Shown one piece after another: positions 15,747-23,427 of a stretch of DNA of 36,456 nucleotides. Position numbers and translations under genes: made by a program. The notes under the pieces were generated by a model. It had not been told where the DNA came from, searched no databases, and saw nothing but the letters and a program-made list of their open reading frames with translations. Every line of letters begins with the position of its first letter. The stretch's first letter is position 1. This DNA comes from Bacteroidales bacterium (GTDB lineage Bacteria; Bacteroidota; Bacteroidia; Bacteroidales; UBA1715): the NCBI GenBank assembly GCA_027858745.1, contig JAQICB010000087.1, positions 1 to 36,456 of the forward strand. The letters are read 5' to 3'.

Positions 15747-17235
15747 AAAATTTTTTTTTACATTTCAAAAATATGATGTTCACTCGCGTATAGCTTGTAT
15801 AGGCATATTCATGTTAGTACTTTGGTATATATTTGCTTATTTTGCGGGTGAACGTGTGTGGGTGAATGGTGGAGCAGGTTGGGATGGTAATATTTATGCA
15901 GGATATGCTAAAAGTTTTAGTCATACTTTTTTTAATAAAAAGATAAGTGAGTACTATTTGCAACATATTTTGCCGAGTGCATTATTGCATACCTTAGCAA
16001 AGATATTTCATGTATCATTAGATTCGACGAAAGAAATTGTTCGTGGTTTTTTGATAGTGCAGTATCTTATGTTGATAGGTGTTGCGGTATATATAGCAAA
16101 AATAGCAAAGTTTTTTGCGTTTAGCCGTCAGGTGAAATTTATGTATTTTGCTGCAATTTTTCTCACAGTACCGGTGTTGAAAAAGTTTATCTATTTACCT
16201 ATAGGTACCGATATTACCGCATTGTTTATTGGAACAGCAGCTTTTTATTATTACATAAAACGAAAATACATTTTGTTGTTTATTGTTTCCTTTTTCGGTG
16301 CGTTTGTGTATCCATCACTAATTTATGTGGGGTTTATCTTATTACTCATACCGCAATTAAAAGTAAAACCAACCTATTCGAAAAATAAATTATTTGCTAT
16401 ATTGAAGATATTTATTGTGTTGGGGTATGTGTTTTTTGCATATCAAATATCGCAGTCCGGTTTTAGGAGTGGAAATGCGTCTCAACAATTACATCATCAA
16501 CTTTTATATATAAGTCTTTTCGCCATAGCTCTCTATGGCTATAATTTACTTCGTCCAATATCGGGCACGTATAGGTTTTATGATTTTTCATATGCTAAAT
16601 TATGGAAGCATATTGGTTTAGGAATCACGTTTTTTGCGGCAGTAAAATTTGTATTGTTTTATTTTGCAAGTACTGCGAAAGCTGGTATAACAATCTCACA
16701 TTTTTTCGATTCAATATTGTATGGTTCTATCGTAAATCCTTTTGTTTCGTTAGTCTGTCATATTTCGTATTATGGTCCGATTATTTTTTTTCTGTTGTTT
16801 TTTTGGAAATATATTTATAAACAGCTAGTACAATTAAATTTGCCTATGATACTTGTTGGAGCATTATATTTATTTTTAACACTTGGTAGAGAGAGTCGTC
16901 AGTTTATTAATGCTTTACCTTTATTTGTGACAATAATATGTATGTATTGTAATAAATATACATTTTCATGGAGATTTGTATATATGTTTATTATTATGAG
17001 TCTTGTGTTTTCCAAAGTCTGGTTTCAAATTAATGAAGGTGATATGAGCCATGTAAAAGGTTTGCTCATATATCCTGCTCAGCGTTTTTTTATGATGAAT
17101 GGAGCATGGATGTCAATCACAACATATTATATACATCTGTGTGCAGAAATTATAATGGTAACTGTATTTTATTTATTTTTACGAAAAGAAGATATATATA
17201 AAGATAGTTGGATATTTAAAAAATTAAAAAAATAA
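15739..17235 (+). CDS. Polytopic membrane protein, possible GT-C type glycosyltransferase
   Basis: A 498-residue protein with roughly 11-13 hydrophobic spans. Between the first and second span lies a polar loop with NGGAGWDGNIYAGYAKSF. An aspartate in the first external loop, next to a W-D-G/Y-x-x-A pattern, is characteristic of GT-C lipid-linked glycosyltransferases. No closer family is recognised; an EpsG/Wzy-like polymerase is the main alternative. The frame opens with GTG at 15739, 8 nt inside the GtrA-like gene, and no ATG nearby fits, so GTG is chosen. A GtrA-like flippase followed by a GT-C enzyme is the standard layout for O-antigen or teichoic-acid side-branch modification. Confidence 0.65.
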   Translation: MNKKFFFTFQKYDVHSRIACIGIFMLVLWYIFAYFAGERVWVNGGAGWDGNIYAGYAKSFSHTFFNKKISEYYLQHILPSALLHTLAKIFHVSLDSTKEIVRGFLIVQYLMLIGVAVYIAKIAKFFAFSRQVKFMYFAAIFLTVPVLKKFIYLPIGTDITALFIGTAAFYYYIKRKYILLFIVSFFGAFVYPSLIYVGFILLLIPQLKVKPTYSKNKLFAILKIFIVLGYVFFAYQISQSGFRSGNASQQLHHQLLYISLFAIALYGYNLLRPISGTYRFYDFSYAKLWKHIGLGITFFAAVKFVLFYFASTAKAGITISHFFDSILYGSIVNPFVSLVCHISYYGPIIFFLLFFWKYIYKQLVQLNLPMILVGALYLFLTLGRESRQFINALPLFVTIICMYCNKYTFSWRFVYMFIIMSLVFSKVWFQINEGDMSHVKGLLIYPAQRFFMMNGAWMSITTYYIHLCAEIIMVTVFYLFLRKEDIYKDSWIFKKLKK

Positions 17236-17237
17236 AC

Positions 17238-17936
17238 ATGAGTAAACAAGTAATTATTATTGGTGGCGAAGGTAACGGTGGTGTAGCAGCTGCATGTATT
17301 CAGGATATGCGTGTAAACTACGGTCTAGAAGAATACGAAGTGTATGGTTTTCTTAACGATTTTGCTGAAGAAGGATCATTTATTAATGGTTATCCTGTGC
17401 TTGGTGGTTTAAAAGATATTGACAAATATTCATCTGGTGACTTCTATTTTATCTATGCAATTCATAGTATTTCGCACGCGCCACTTCGTCTTCAGATATT
17501 TGAATCGCTCAATATTCCCGATGAAAAACTGGTAAGCCTTATTCATCCGCTTACTTTTATTGGTGAAGGAACGACGCTTGAACCGGGTGTGATGATTATG
17601 GCGAATTCGTATATTGGTCCTGAAACGAAAATCGGAAAATGTACTTTTGTAATGGCTAATTGTGCTATTGGACACAATAATAAAATTGGTGGATTCTGCC
17701 ATTTTTCTGTTGGAGCAGTATGCTCTAGCGTGCTTACTATTGGCGATGGTTGCGATGTGGCTCTTAATGCAACGGTAATGGAAAAAGTTGTAATGGGCGA
17801 TTTTTCTGTAGTTGGGGCAGGTGCCTTATGTTTAAAGGATGTAGAGCCATATCAGGTTGTGGTTGGTAGCCCTGCAAAACATTTAAAATATGTGAAGCCC
17901 GATGAAACTCTGGATGAGTGGAAGGGCAGAGGTTAA
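17238..17936 (+). CDS. NeuD/PglD-like acyltransferase with left-handed beta-helix
   Basis: The 232-residue protein has an N-terminal Rossmann-like PglD_N domain (VIIIGGEGNGGVAAACIQDM, residues 5-24, then YEVYGFLND). A hexapeptide-repeat beta-helix follows at about 105-210 (IGEGTTLEPGVMI, ANSYIGPETKIG, VVGAGALCLKDV) and ends with GSPAKHLK. His146 in CAIGHNNKIG matches the catalytic His of PglD. Relatives transfer acetyl from acetyl-CoA to an amino sugar or to sialic acid. Here the upstream CoA-ester enzymes suggest the donor might be another acyl-CoA. It is the last gene of the operon, 2 nt after the membrane protein and before a strong terminator. Confidence 0.88.
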   Translation: MSKQVIIIGGEGNGGVAAACIQDMRVNYGLEEYEVYGFLNDFAEEGSFINGYPVLGGLKDIDKYSSGDFYFIYAIHSISHAPLRLQIFESLNIPDEKLVSLIHPLTFIGEGTTLEPGVMIMANSYIGPETKIGKCTFVMANCAIGHNNKIGGFCHFSVGAVCSSVLTIGDGCDVALNATVMEKVVMGDFSVVGAGALCLKDVEPYQVVVGSPAKHLKYVKPDETLDEWKGRG

Positions 17937-17937
17937 T

Positions 17938-17987
17938 GTATAAAAAAAACGAGTAGTTATCATATATAACTACTCGTTTTTTTATAC
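17938..17987. terminator. Bidirectional terminator between glycan operon and xylan locus
   Basis: CGAGTAGTTAT (17950-17960) pairs with ATAACTACTCG (17966-17976) around a 5-nt loop. Flanking A and T runs extend the stem to GTAT/ATAC at its base, with one bulged A. It can end the plus-strand glycan operon and the minus-strand xylanase unit. Confidence 0.88.
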
Positions 17988-18007
17988 AATGAAAAATTGG
18001 TTTAGGT

Positions 18008-19198
18008 TTATTTTATAAATTGAGCTGTCTCTTCACCATTATTAAGTACAACTATATACATTCCCTGTGGCAATGAGCTAATGTCGATTGTTGCCTTACT
18101 TCCGTGAGCACATACCACACCGGCAATGTTTACAATTGAAACTGTTTGAATAGTTTCGACATTCAATAGTGTTACTGTTTCTTGCGTAACGTTTAGTTGT
18201 AAGTTTTGTTCCGGAACAGAATTTATTGGTGTGCCTTCCGCAAGAACAACACGCAGATTGTCGAAATAGACCATACCACCATCTGTTTGAAATGCGATTT
18301 GTTGATAGTCATATGCTTCTAAGTCTGCTGTATTGAATTCAACCGCAGTCCAAGTGTTTGCTGGAACATCATTAAAGTATTGTTCAACATTTGTCGCTCC
18401 CGAAACGGAATTATCCATATGTAATTTTACCGTTGCAGTAGAATCTACCGAATATACATCTACTATCAGTTTTACATGTTGAGAGCGAACGGTATATGAG
18501 CTGCCGTCCCATTTTACTAATGAGCCACCCCATTCTCCCGCAGAACTTTGGTCAATATACGCAACAGAGTCGGAGGTGTTAATGCCTGATTTGTCGATAT
18601 TCTCTTCGAACCCATATGTGCCGGTATTCCAAGTGCTCCATGTCGTGCTGCTTGGTGTTTCGAATTCTTCTACCATTACTTCATCGCCACCCGAAACAGT
18701 TTCTCCTTCAATTAATGTTATATTATCAAAATACACAAGTGTTTCTGCTCCGGCTTGAAATGCAATTTGTTGGTAATTTTTGTATGCTTCTGCACTGATG
18801 TCAAATTCGAGAGTTACCCACGTGTTTGCTGCAATGGTTTTATACATTTCAATCATCGCTTGTTCCGTATCAACCGGATTGTCCATTTGAAGTTTAATGT
18901 TATTGGTAGAATCTGCAGAATACACATCAACTTTTACGGAAATATGATTCGATTGCACATAGTCGGCACCAAGCCATAATACCATACCACTCCATGTTTC
19001 GCTTGATTGGTCCAAAAGTGCAACAGAGTCTGAGGTGTTAACACCGGTTTTGCTTGGATTTACTACTGTCGAAAGCGGTGCGCCCCAGGTAACCCAATTA
19101 CCAAGGCCATTTTCGAAATCATCAATAACAACATTTTCTGCTTGTGTTGTGAGTATTGTTGCACAGAACAATACAAGTGTAAAAATTTTTGTTTTCAT
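18008..19198 (-). CDS. T9SS-exported protein with two CBM-like repeats
   Basis: The 396-residue protein has a signal peptide (cleavage probably after TTQA, residue 20), two homologous beta-sandwich domains (about 22-163 and 172-317), and a C-terminal domain (about 335-396). That last domain ends with the type A sorting signature of type IX secretion cargo (IDISSLPQGMYIVVL). Each repeat opens with a DFENGLGNW- or EFETP-like edge, continues with NTSDSVA and DQSS, and ends with VYFDN, a pattern common in CBM-like jelly rolls. No catalytic domain is present. It is probably a secreted or surface xylan-binding protein, the last gene of the GH10 unit. Confidence 0.82.
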   Translation of the reverse strand: MKTKIFTLVLFCATILTTQAENVVIDDFENGLGNWVTWGAPLSTVVNPSKTGVNTSDSVALLDQSSETWSGMVLWLGADYVQSNHISVKVDVYSADSTNNIKLQMDNPVDTEQAMIEMYKTIAANTWVTLEFDISAEAYKNYQQIAFQAGAETLVYFDNITLIEGETVSGGDEVMVEEFETPSSTTWSTWNTGTYGFEENIDKSGINTSDSVAYIDQSSAGEWGGSLVKWDGSSYTVRSQHVKLIVDVYSVDSTATVKLHMDNSVSGATNVEQYFNDVPANTWTAVEFNTADLEAYDYQQIAFQTDGGMVYFDNLRVVLAEGTPINSVPEQNLQLNVTQETVTLLNVETIQTVSIVNIAGVVCAHGSKATIDISSLPQGMYIVVLNNGEETAQFIK

Positions 19199-19238
19199 AG
19201 TTGTAAATTTTTAGTACATAATCAATTAATAGTTTTTT

Positions 19239-20285
19239 TTAGAATATATTTAAAATAGCATAGACACAATTTTTTGCTTCGTAATTTCGGTCAAACAACA
19301 GGGGATAATCTGTTCTTCCCTCAGTTGGGTGATTGTTCAGCCACGACTGACCGTCATGTACACCCCACACAGTAACTCTACTGATTTTGTTTCGATGTTT
19401 ATAAAACAATTGAAACAAACTTTTATATCGTTCAGAAAGTTTGTTTTCTATGTGTTCGGGTAATTCTTGTTCATATGGATTTTCGTCTCGGGGTAACACT
19501 GAAATGTCGAGTTCGGTTATCATAACATCAACTCCGGCATTGGTATAGGCAATAATGCTGGTTTCTATGTCTTCTAGACTCGGATGCTCAAGATTCCAAT
19601 GTCCTTGCATGCCAACCGCATCAATCCGTATGTTTTTGTTTTTTAAATTATGTATCATGTCGACTACCGCATTTCGTTTGCCTTCAAATGTCATATTATA
19701 ATCGTTATAATATAATTCGGCGGAGCTGTCAACTGAATGTGCTCGTGCAAAAGCTTCTTCGATAAATGCTTGACCCATGTATTTGTAAAACACGGTATCA
19801 CGAAACGAACCGTCATTGTGAAATGCTTCATTTACCACATCCCAACCATGAATAGTTCCTTTGTATCTGCCGGCAACCGAATCAATATGGGTATACATGA
19901 TATTTCGTAGCTCAGCACTATCGGTAATGGCATGAACCCATTCCGGTAATTGGCTGTGCCACAAAAGGGTGTGACCTATCACTTTCAGATTGTTTTCAAT
20001 GCCAAAATTTACAAAAGCATCTGCATCTGCAAAATCGAATACAGATTGTTGGGGTGATATATATTGCCATTTCATGGAATTTTCGGCAGTAATGCTGTTG
20101 AAATGTTTAAGTACAATATTCGTGGCATCTATTTCTTTAGATGTGTATTGTGCTTTGTTTACGGCAACGCCCATAATAAAGCTGTTTGCAAAAGCTGCTT
20201 TAAGTGTGTGTGGCTTAGCCGTCGGTTCTTCTTCTCTACAGGAGTAAACACACAAAAGGACACATATTATATAGAGATACTTCAT
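19239..20285 (-). CDS. GH10 endo-1,4-beta-xylanase lipoprotein, second copy
   Basis: A 348-residue lipoprotein (lipobox VYSC, Cys16) made of one GH10 barrel, which cuts internal beta-1,4-xylosidic bonds with retention. Landmarks: SITAENSMKW (65-73), GHTLLWHSQLPEW, the acid/base Glu153 in WDVVNEAF, NDYN near 194, GMQGHWNL and the nucleophile Glu258 in MITELDI. The late WGVHDGQSWLNNHP region completes the active site. There is no CBM module; the length equals the bare catalytic domain. It starts at the stop codon of the first GH10 copy, so the two are translationally coupled. Confidence 0.95.
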   Translation of the reverse strand: MKYLYIICVLLCVYSCREEEPTAKPHTLKAAFANSFIMGVAVNKAQYTSKEIDATNIVLKHFNSITAENSMKWQYISPQQSVFDFADADAFVNFGIENNLKVIGHTLLWHSQLPEWVHAITDSAELRNIMYTHIDSVAGRYKGTIHGWDVVNEAFHNDGSFRDTVFYKYMGQAFIEEAFARAHSVDSSAELYYNDYNMTFEGKRNAVVDMIHNLKNKNIRIDAVGMQGHWNLEHPSLEDIETSIIAYTNAGVDVMITELDISVLPRDENPYEQELPEHIENKLSERYKSLFQLFYKHRNKISRVTVWGVHDGQSWLNNHPTEGRTDYPLLFDRNYEAKNCVYAILNIF

Positions 20286-21403
20286 TATTCAGATTTTTCT
20301 TGAGAATATTTTTCTGCTGTTTTCATAATTAATTTGTATGCTCTTTTGGGTTTATAGTTGCGATTAAATACAAGCGGATAATTTGTGCGACCGCGAATAG
20401 GCCAGTTGTTCAGCCACGAATCTCCATCGTGTACGCCCCAAAAAGTAACTCGACTTATTTTATCGTGATGTTTTAAGAAAATATTGAAAATATCTTCGTA
20501 TCGTTTTGCTAAAAGTATATCAACCGAGTCGGGTAAAAAGTTGGGATACGGATTCATTTTTTCACTTTCTTCAAAATTTTGATTGACATCGGCACCTTCT
20601 AAATCCCATGGGTTTGGTAGCACGGTTATGTCTAATTCTGTAATCATTACTTTAATACCTAATTCAGAATATGCAATAATACTTTCTTCAATTGCTTCGA
20701 GACTTGGCCAGTTCAGATTCCAGTGTCCTTGCATACCTACACCGTCAATTTTAACGCCCTGAGCTTGTAATTCTTTTATTATACGAATTGCACCTTCTCG
20801 TTTAGGTGTATTCACCAAATTATAGTCATTATAATACAATTCGCAACTACTGTCAACTTCATGTGCATACTCAAATGCTTGTTTTATATAATCTGGTCCT
20901 ATAACTTTAAAAAAAAACGATTCTCTAAGTGTTCCATCCTCGTTAAGAGCTTCATTCACCACATCCCAGCCATCGATTTTTCCTTTGTATTCACCCATTA
21001 CGCGGTATATATGTTCTTTCATAACTGCATCTAAACGTGCAGAATCGGAAATTGCCTGAACCCATGGTGCTAACTGACTGTGCCATACTAATGTGTGACC
21101 CACAATAAACATGCTGTCTTGCTCACCCAATGCGACAAAATCATTGGCAAACGAAAAATTGTACCGGTTTTGTTCAGGATGTATTTGTTCCCACTTCATA
21201 ATGTTTTCGGGAGTAATGCTATTGAAATGTTTTTTTATCAGCAATCCGCCATCATAATCTCCACCCGATATGTGAGCATTATTTATTGCAACACCAATAT
21301 AAAAATACGGATTAAATGTTTCTTGTAAAGATTGCGATTGGTGTTGTGTTTTACAGGAAAAAAAACTAATTGCAGCTAATGTGATAATTATTGTTTTTCT
21401 CAT
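20285..21403 (-). CDS. GH10 endo-1,4-beta-xylanase lipoprotein, first copy
   Basis: A 372-residue lipoprotein (lipobox SFFSC, Cys17) with a GH10 barrel. Key positions are ITPENIMKWE (63-72), GHTLVWHSQLAPW, acid/base Glu151 in WDVVNEAL, GMQGHWNLNWPS and nucleophile Glu256 in MITELDITVLP. After the nucleophile strand it has about 20 extra residues (from NPWDLEGADVNQ) that are missing in the second copy. This loop borders the substrate cleft in GH10 enzymes, so the two may prefer different xylan decorations. It is the first gene of the minus-strand unit, facing the GH30 operon across about 200 nt. Confidence 0.95.
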   Translation of the reverse strand: MRKTIIITLAAISFFSCKTQHQSQSLQETFNPYFYIGVAINNAHISGGDYDGGLLIKKHFNSITPENIMKWEQIHPEQNRYNFSFANDFVALGEQDSMFIVGHTLVWHSQLAPWVQAISDSARLDAVMKEHIYRVMGEYKGKIDGWDVVNEALNEDGTLRESFFFKVIGPDYIKQAFEYAHEVDSSCELYYNDYNLVNTPKREGAIRIIKELQAQGVKIDGVGMQGHWNLNWPSLEAIEESIIAYSELGIKVMITELDITVLPNPWDLEGADVNQNFEESEKMNPYPNFLPDSVDILLAKRYEDIFNIFLKHHDKISRVTFWGVHDGDSWLNNWPIRGRTNYPLVFNRNYKPKRAYKLIMKTAEKYSQEKSE

Positions 21404-21460
21404 TGCACTTATTTTTAGAGCATATCTTATATATATACTGTTTTTTTTGTTGATTTATAG

Positions 21461-21476
21461 CAAAGTACGTATTTTT
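21461..21476 (-). promoter_or_regulatory. Candidate promoter core of the GH10 unit with shared 10-mer
   Basis: On the minus strand AAAAATACGT (21476-21467) runs directly into ACTTTG, giving TACTTTG at 21467-21461, which is a TAnnTTTG box one base short. The same 10-mer precedes the -7 element of the divergent GH30 promoter. Confidence 0.4.
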
Positions 21477-21556
21477 CGCATATTTTATTTCTTTTTTATA
21501 AAATAAAATTGTACATTTTAGATGCTAATGTAATATATTTTTTATAATTTAGTTTC

Positions 21557-21585
21557 TTGTTAACGTAAAAAATACGTTATGTTTC
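21557..21585 (+). promoter_or_regulatory. Candidate promoter and operator of the GH30-to-GH43 operon
   Basis: TTG (21557-21559) and TATGTTTC (21578-21585), 18 nt apart, approximate the -33 and -7 boxes. A perfect inverted repeat, TAACGTA-AAAAA-TACGTTA (21561-21579), fills the spacer, a typical repressor operator position. The regulator is not in the window. Confidence 0.45.
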
Positions 21586-21611
21586 GTTTTTTTCCACAAA
21601 AAAATTGAAAA

Positions 21612-23378
21612 ATGAAAAAAAGCGCATTATTTGTTTGTTCATTATTTTACATATTTTATGGTTTTTCTCAAAATATGATAGATAATGGTAATTTTGAAAA
21701 TGATTATGAAAAATGGAATCGACTGACTGGCACTAACGGTGCCATGTCGTTTTATTCTTTAGATTTAGCTGTGGTATATGATGGTGCTCAGTCTATGCGT
21801 GTCTCTACAAAATCTGTGGGGGACAATCCCTGGGACAACCAGATGGTTCATGATGGGTTTTATCCAAAAAAAGATGAAGAATACAAATTACGTTTTTTTG
21901 CGTCAAGCAAAGAGGGAGAGGTTGATATAAAAGCGGTTATTCAGAATACGACATATAGTGAAAAAATATTTACCATTACTCCCGAATGGAAGGAATATGA
22001 GTGGACATTTACTGCTCAAGAGGACTATTTACAATTAAAATTTTTCTTTCACACCTTAGGTACGGTGTATCTCGACAATATTGCAATTATTGATAAAAAC
22101 TATAAACCGGTGCATGTTCTTTCAACTGACACTCTTATTGTTGATTATGCAGTACATCATCAAAAAATTGAGGGCTTTGGTGCTGCGTTGGCATTTTATG
22201 AAAATTGGATAACCGATCATCCTTCGAAGGAGGAAATGTATCGGTTAGCTTTTCAGGATTTGGGACTCGATTGGTTACGTATTCGAAATGATTATAAGTA
22301 TACAAATAATTATGCGGAATTTTCGAAAGAATTTGTTGATAAAGCAAAACAATGGCGCGGCGATTCCATTCGCATTCTTATGTGTGGCTGGTCGCCTCCG
22401 GCTGATTTGAAAAGTAATAATGATGTAAATAACGGAACCTTGAAAAAGGATGAAAATGGTTTTGTCTATCAACAATATGCGGACTATTGGAAAGAGGCTT
22501 TGTTGGCATATCAAGAAGCTGGCATTTATCCCGATTGGCTGAGTATTCAAAACGAACCCGATTGGTTAACTGATAAATGGGAAACCTGTAAATTTACTCC
22601 AACAGAAACTGAACAATACCCAGGATATGATAAAGCTTTTGCTGAAGTTATGAAAAAGTTTGCGGATATCGAACAAAAACCTTTAATGTTGGGCTCGGAA
22701 ATGTTGGGTATAGGTAATAATCAGTTTTATGCGTATAATTCTCCTCTCAAAGATAACCCTAATTTATTTGCCTATGCATACCATCTGTATAATGGTGGTG
22801 ATCCGGAAAAACCGGATAGTTATAATGCTGCTTTGCAAAATATTAAAAAGGATTTTTCGAACAAACCAAATGTGATGACCGAGTTCGAACATCGCAAGGG
22901 AAAATGGTATAAAACATCGTGGTTGATGAATAATTTGCTTACAGAAGCAAACTTGACTGCTTATTTTTATTGGGATTTGATATGGCCGAATGCAGGCTTG
23001 ATAGATATTGATAATCCATATGATAAAGGTGGCTGGCGAAACGTAAAGGGCTTTCAAAAAACAGAGCATTATTATGCGTTTAAGCATTTTAGTAAATTTT
23101 TGGATGCGGGAGATGTTCGTGTTGAACATCAAAATTCTAATAATTTTTTACGAAGTTCGGCATATATGTCTGCCGACAGTACACTTACCATTGTTATTAT
23201 TAATCCTACAGAAACAGAAATCACAAGTACTCTACAAATACCACATTTTGCGAGAAAATCATCTGAAATTATTCAATCGGTTTCGGATAATTTTTTTGCA
23301 TTACTCGGGAAGATTCCGGCTGACAATCGGCTTGTTCTTCCTCCGGAATCTGTAACAACAATTGTGATGAAAAAATAA
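21612..23378 (+). CDS. GH30 glucuronoxylanase-like enzyme with N-terminal CBM-like domain
   Basis: The 588-residue protein has a signal peptide (cleaved near GFSQ, residue 20) and a CBM4_9-like jelly roll (about 21-160, NGNFENDYEKW to VYLDNIAI). A GH30 barrel with its beta side-domain follows (about 172-588). GH30 marks are QKIEGFGAALAF (184-195), CGWSPPADLKSN (258-269), acid/base Glu315 in SIQNEPDW, YHLYNGG, and nucleophile Glu424 in VMTEFEH. WSPPA with QNEP suggests the xylanase subfamilies, which cut xylan next to glucuronosyl branches; this specificity is inference. No lipobox or T9SS tail is visible, so it is probably periplasmic or released. First gene of the plus-strand operon. Confidence 0.9.
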   Translation: MKKSALFVCSLFYIFYGFSQNMIDNGNFENDYEKWNRLTGTNGAMSFYSLDLAVVYDGAQSMRVSTKSVGDNPWDNQMVHDGFYPKKDEEYKLRFFASSKEGEVDIKAVIQNTTYSEKIFTITPEWKEYEWTFTAQEDYLQLKFFFHTLGTVYLDNIAIIDKNYKPVHVLSTDTLIVDYAVHHQKIEGFGAALAFYENWITDHPSKEEMYRLAFQDLGLDWLRIRNDYKYTNNYAEFSKEFVDKAKQWRGDSIRILMCGWSPPADLKSNNDVNNGTLKKDENGFVYQQYADYWKEALLAYQEAGIYPDWLSIQNEPDWLTDKWETCKFTPTETEQYPGYDKAFAEVMKKFADIEQKPLMLGSEMLGIGNNQFYAYNSPLKDNPNLFAYAYHLYNGGDPEKPDSYNAALQNIKKDFSNKPNVMTEFEHRKGKWYKTSWLMNNLLTEANLTAYFYWDLIWPNAGLIDIDNPYDKGGWRNVKGFQKTEHYYAFKHFSKFLDAGDVRVEHQNSNNFLRSSAYMSADSTLTIVIINPTETEITSTLQIPHFARKSSEIIQSVSDNFFALLGKIPADNRLVLPPESVTTIVMKK

Positions 23379-23427
23379 ATAATACTATGGTAAATAATTT
23401 GTGGCATACACTTAAAGCCATTTTTTT

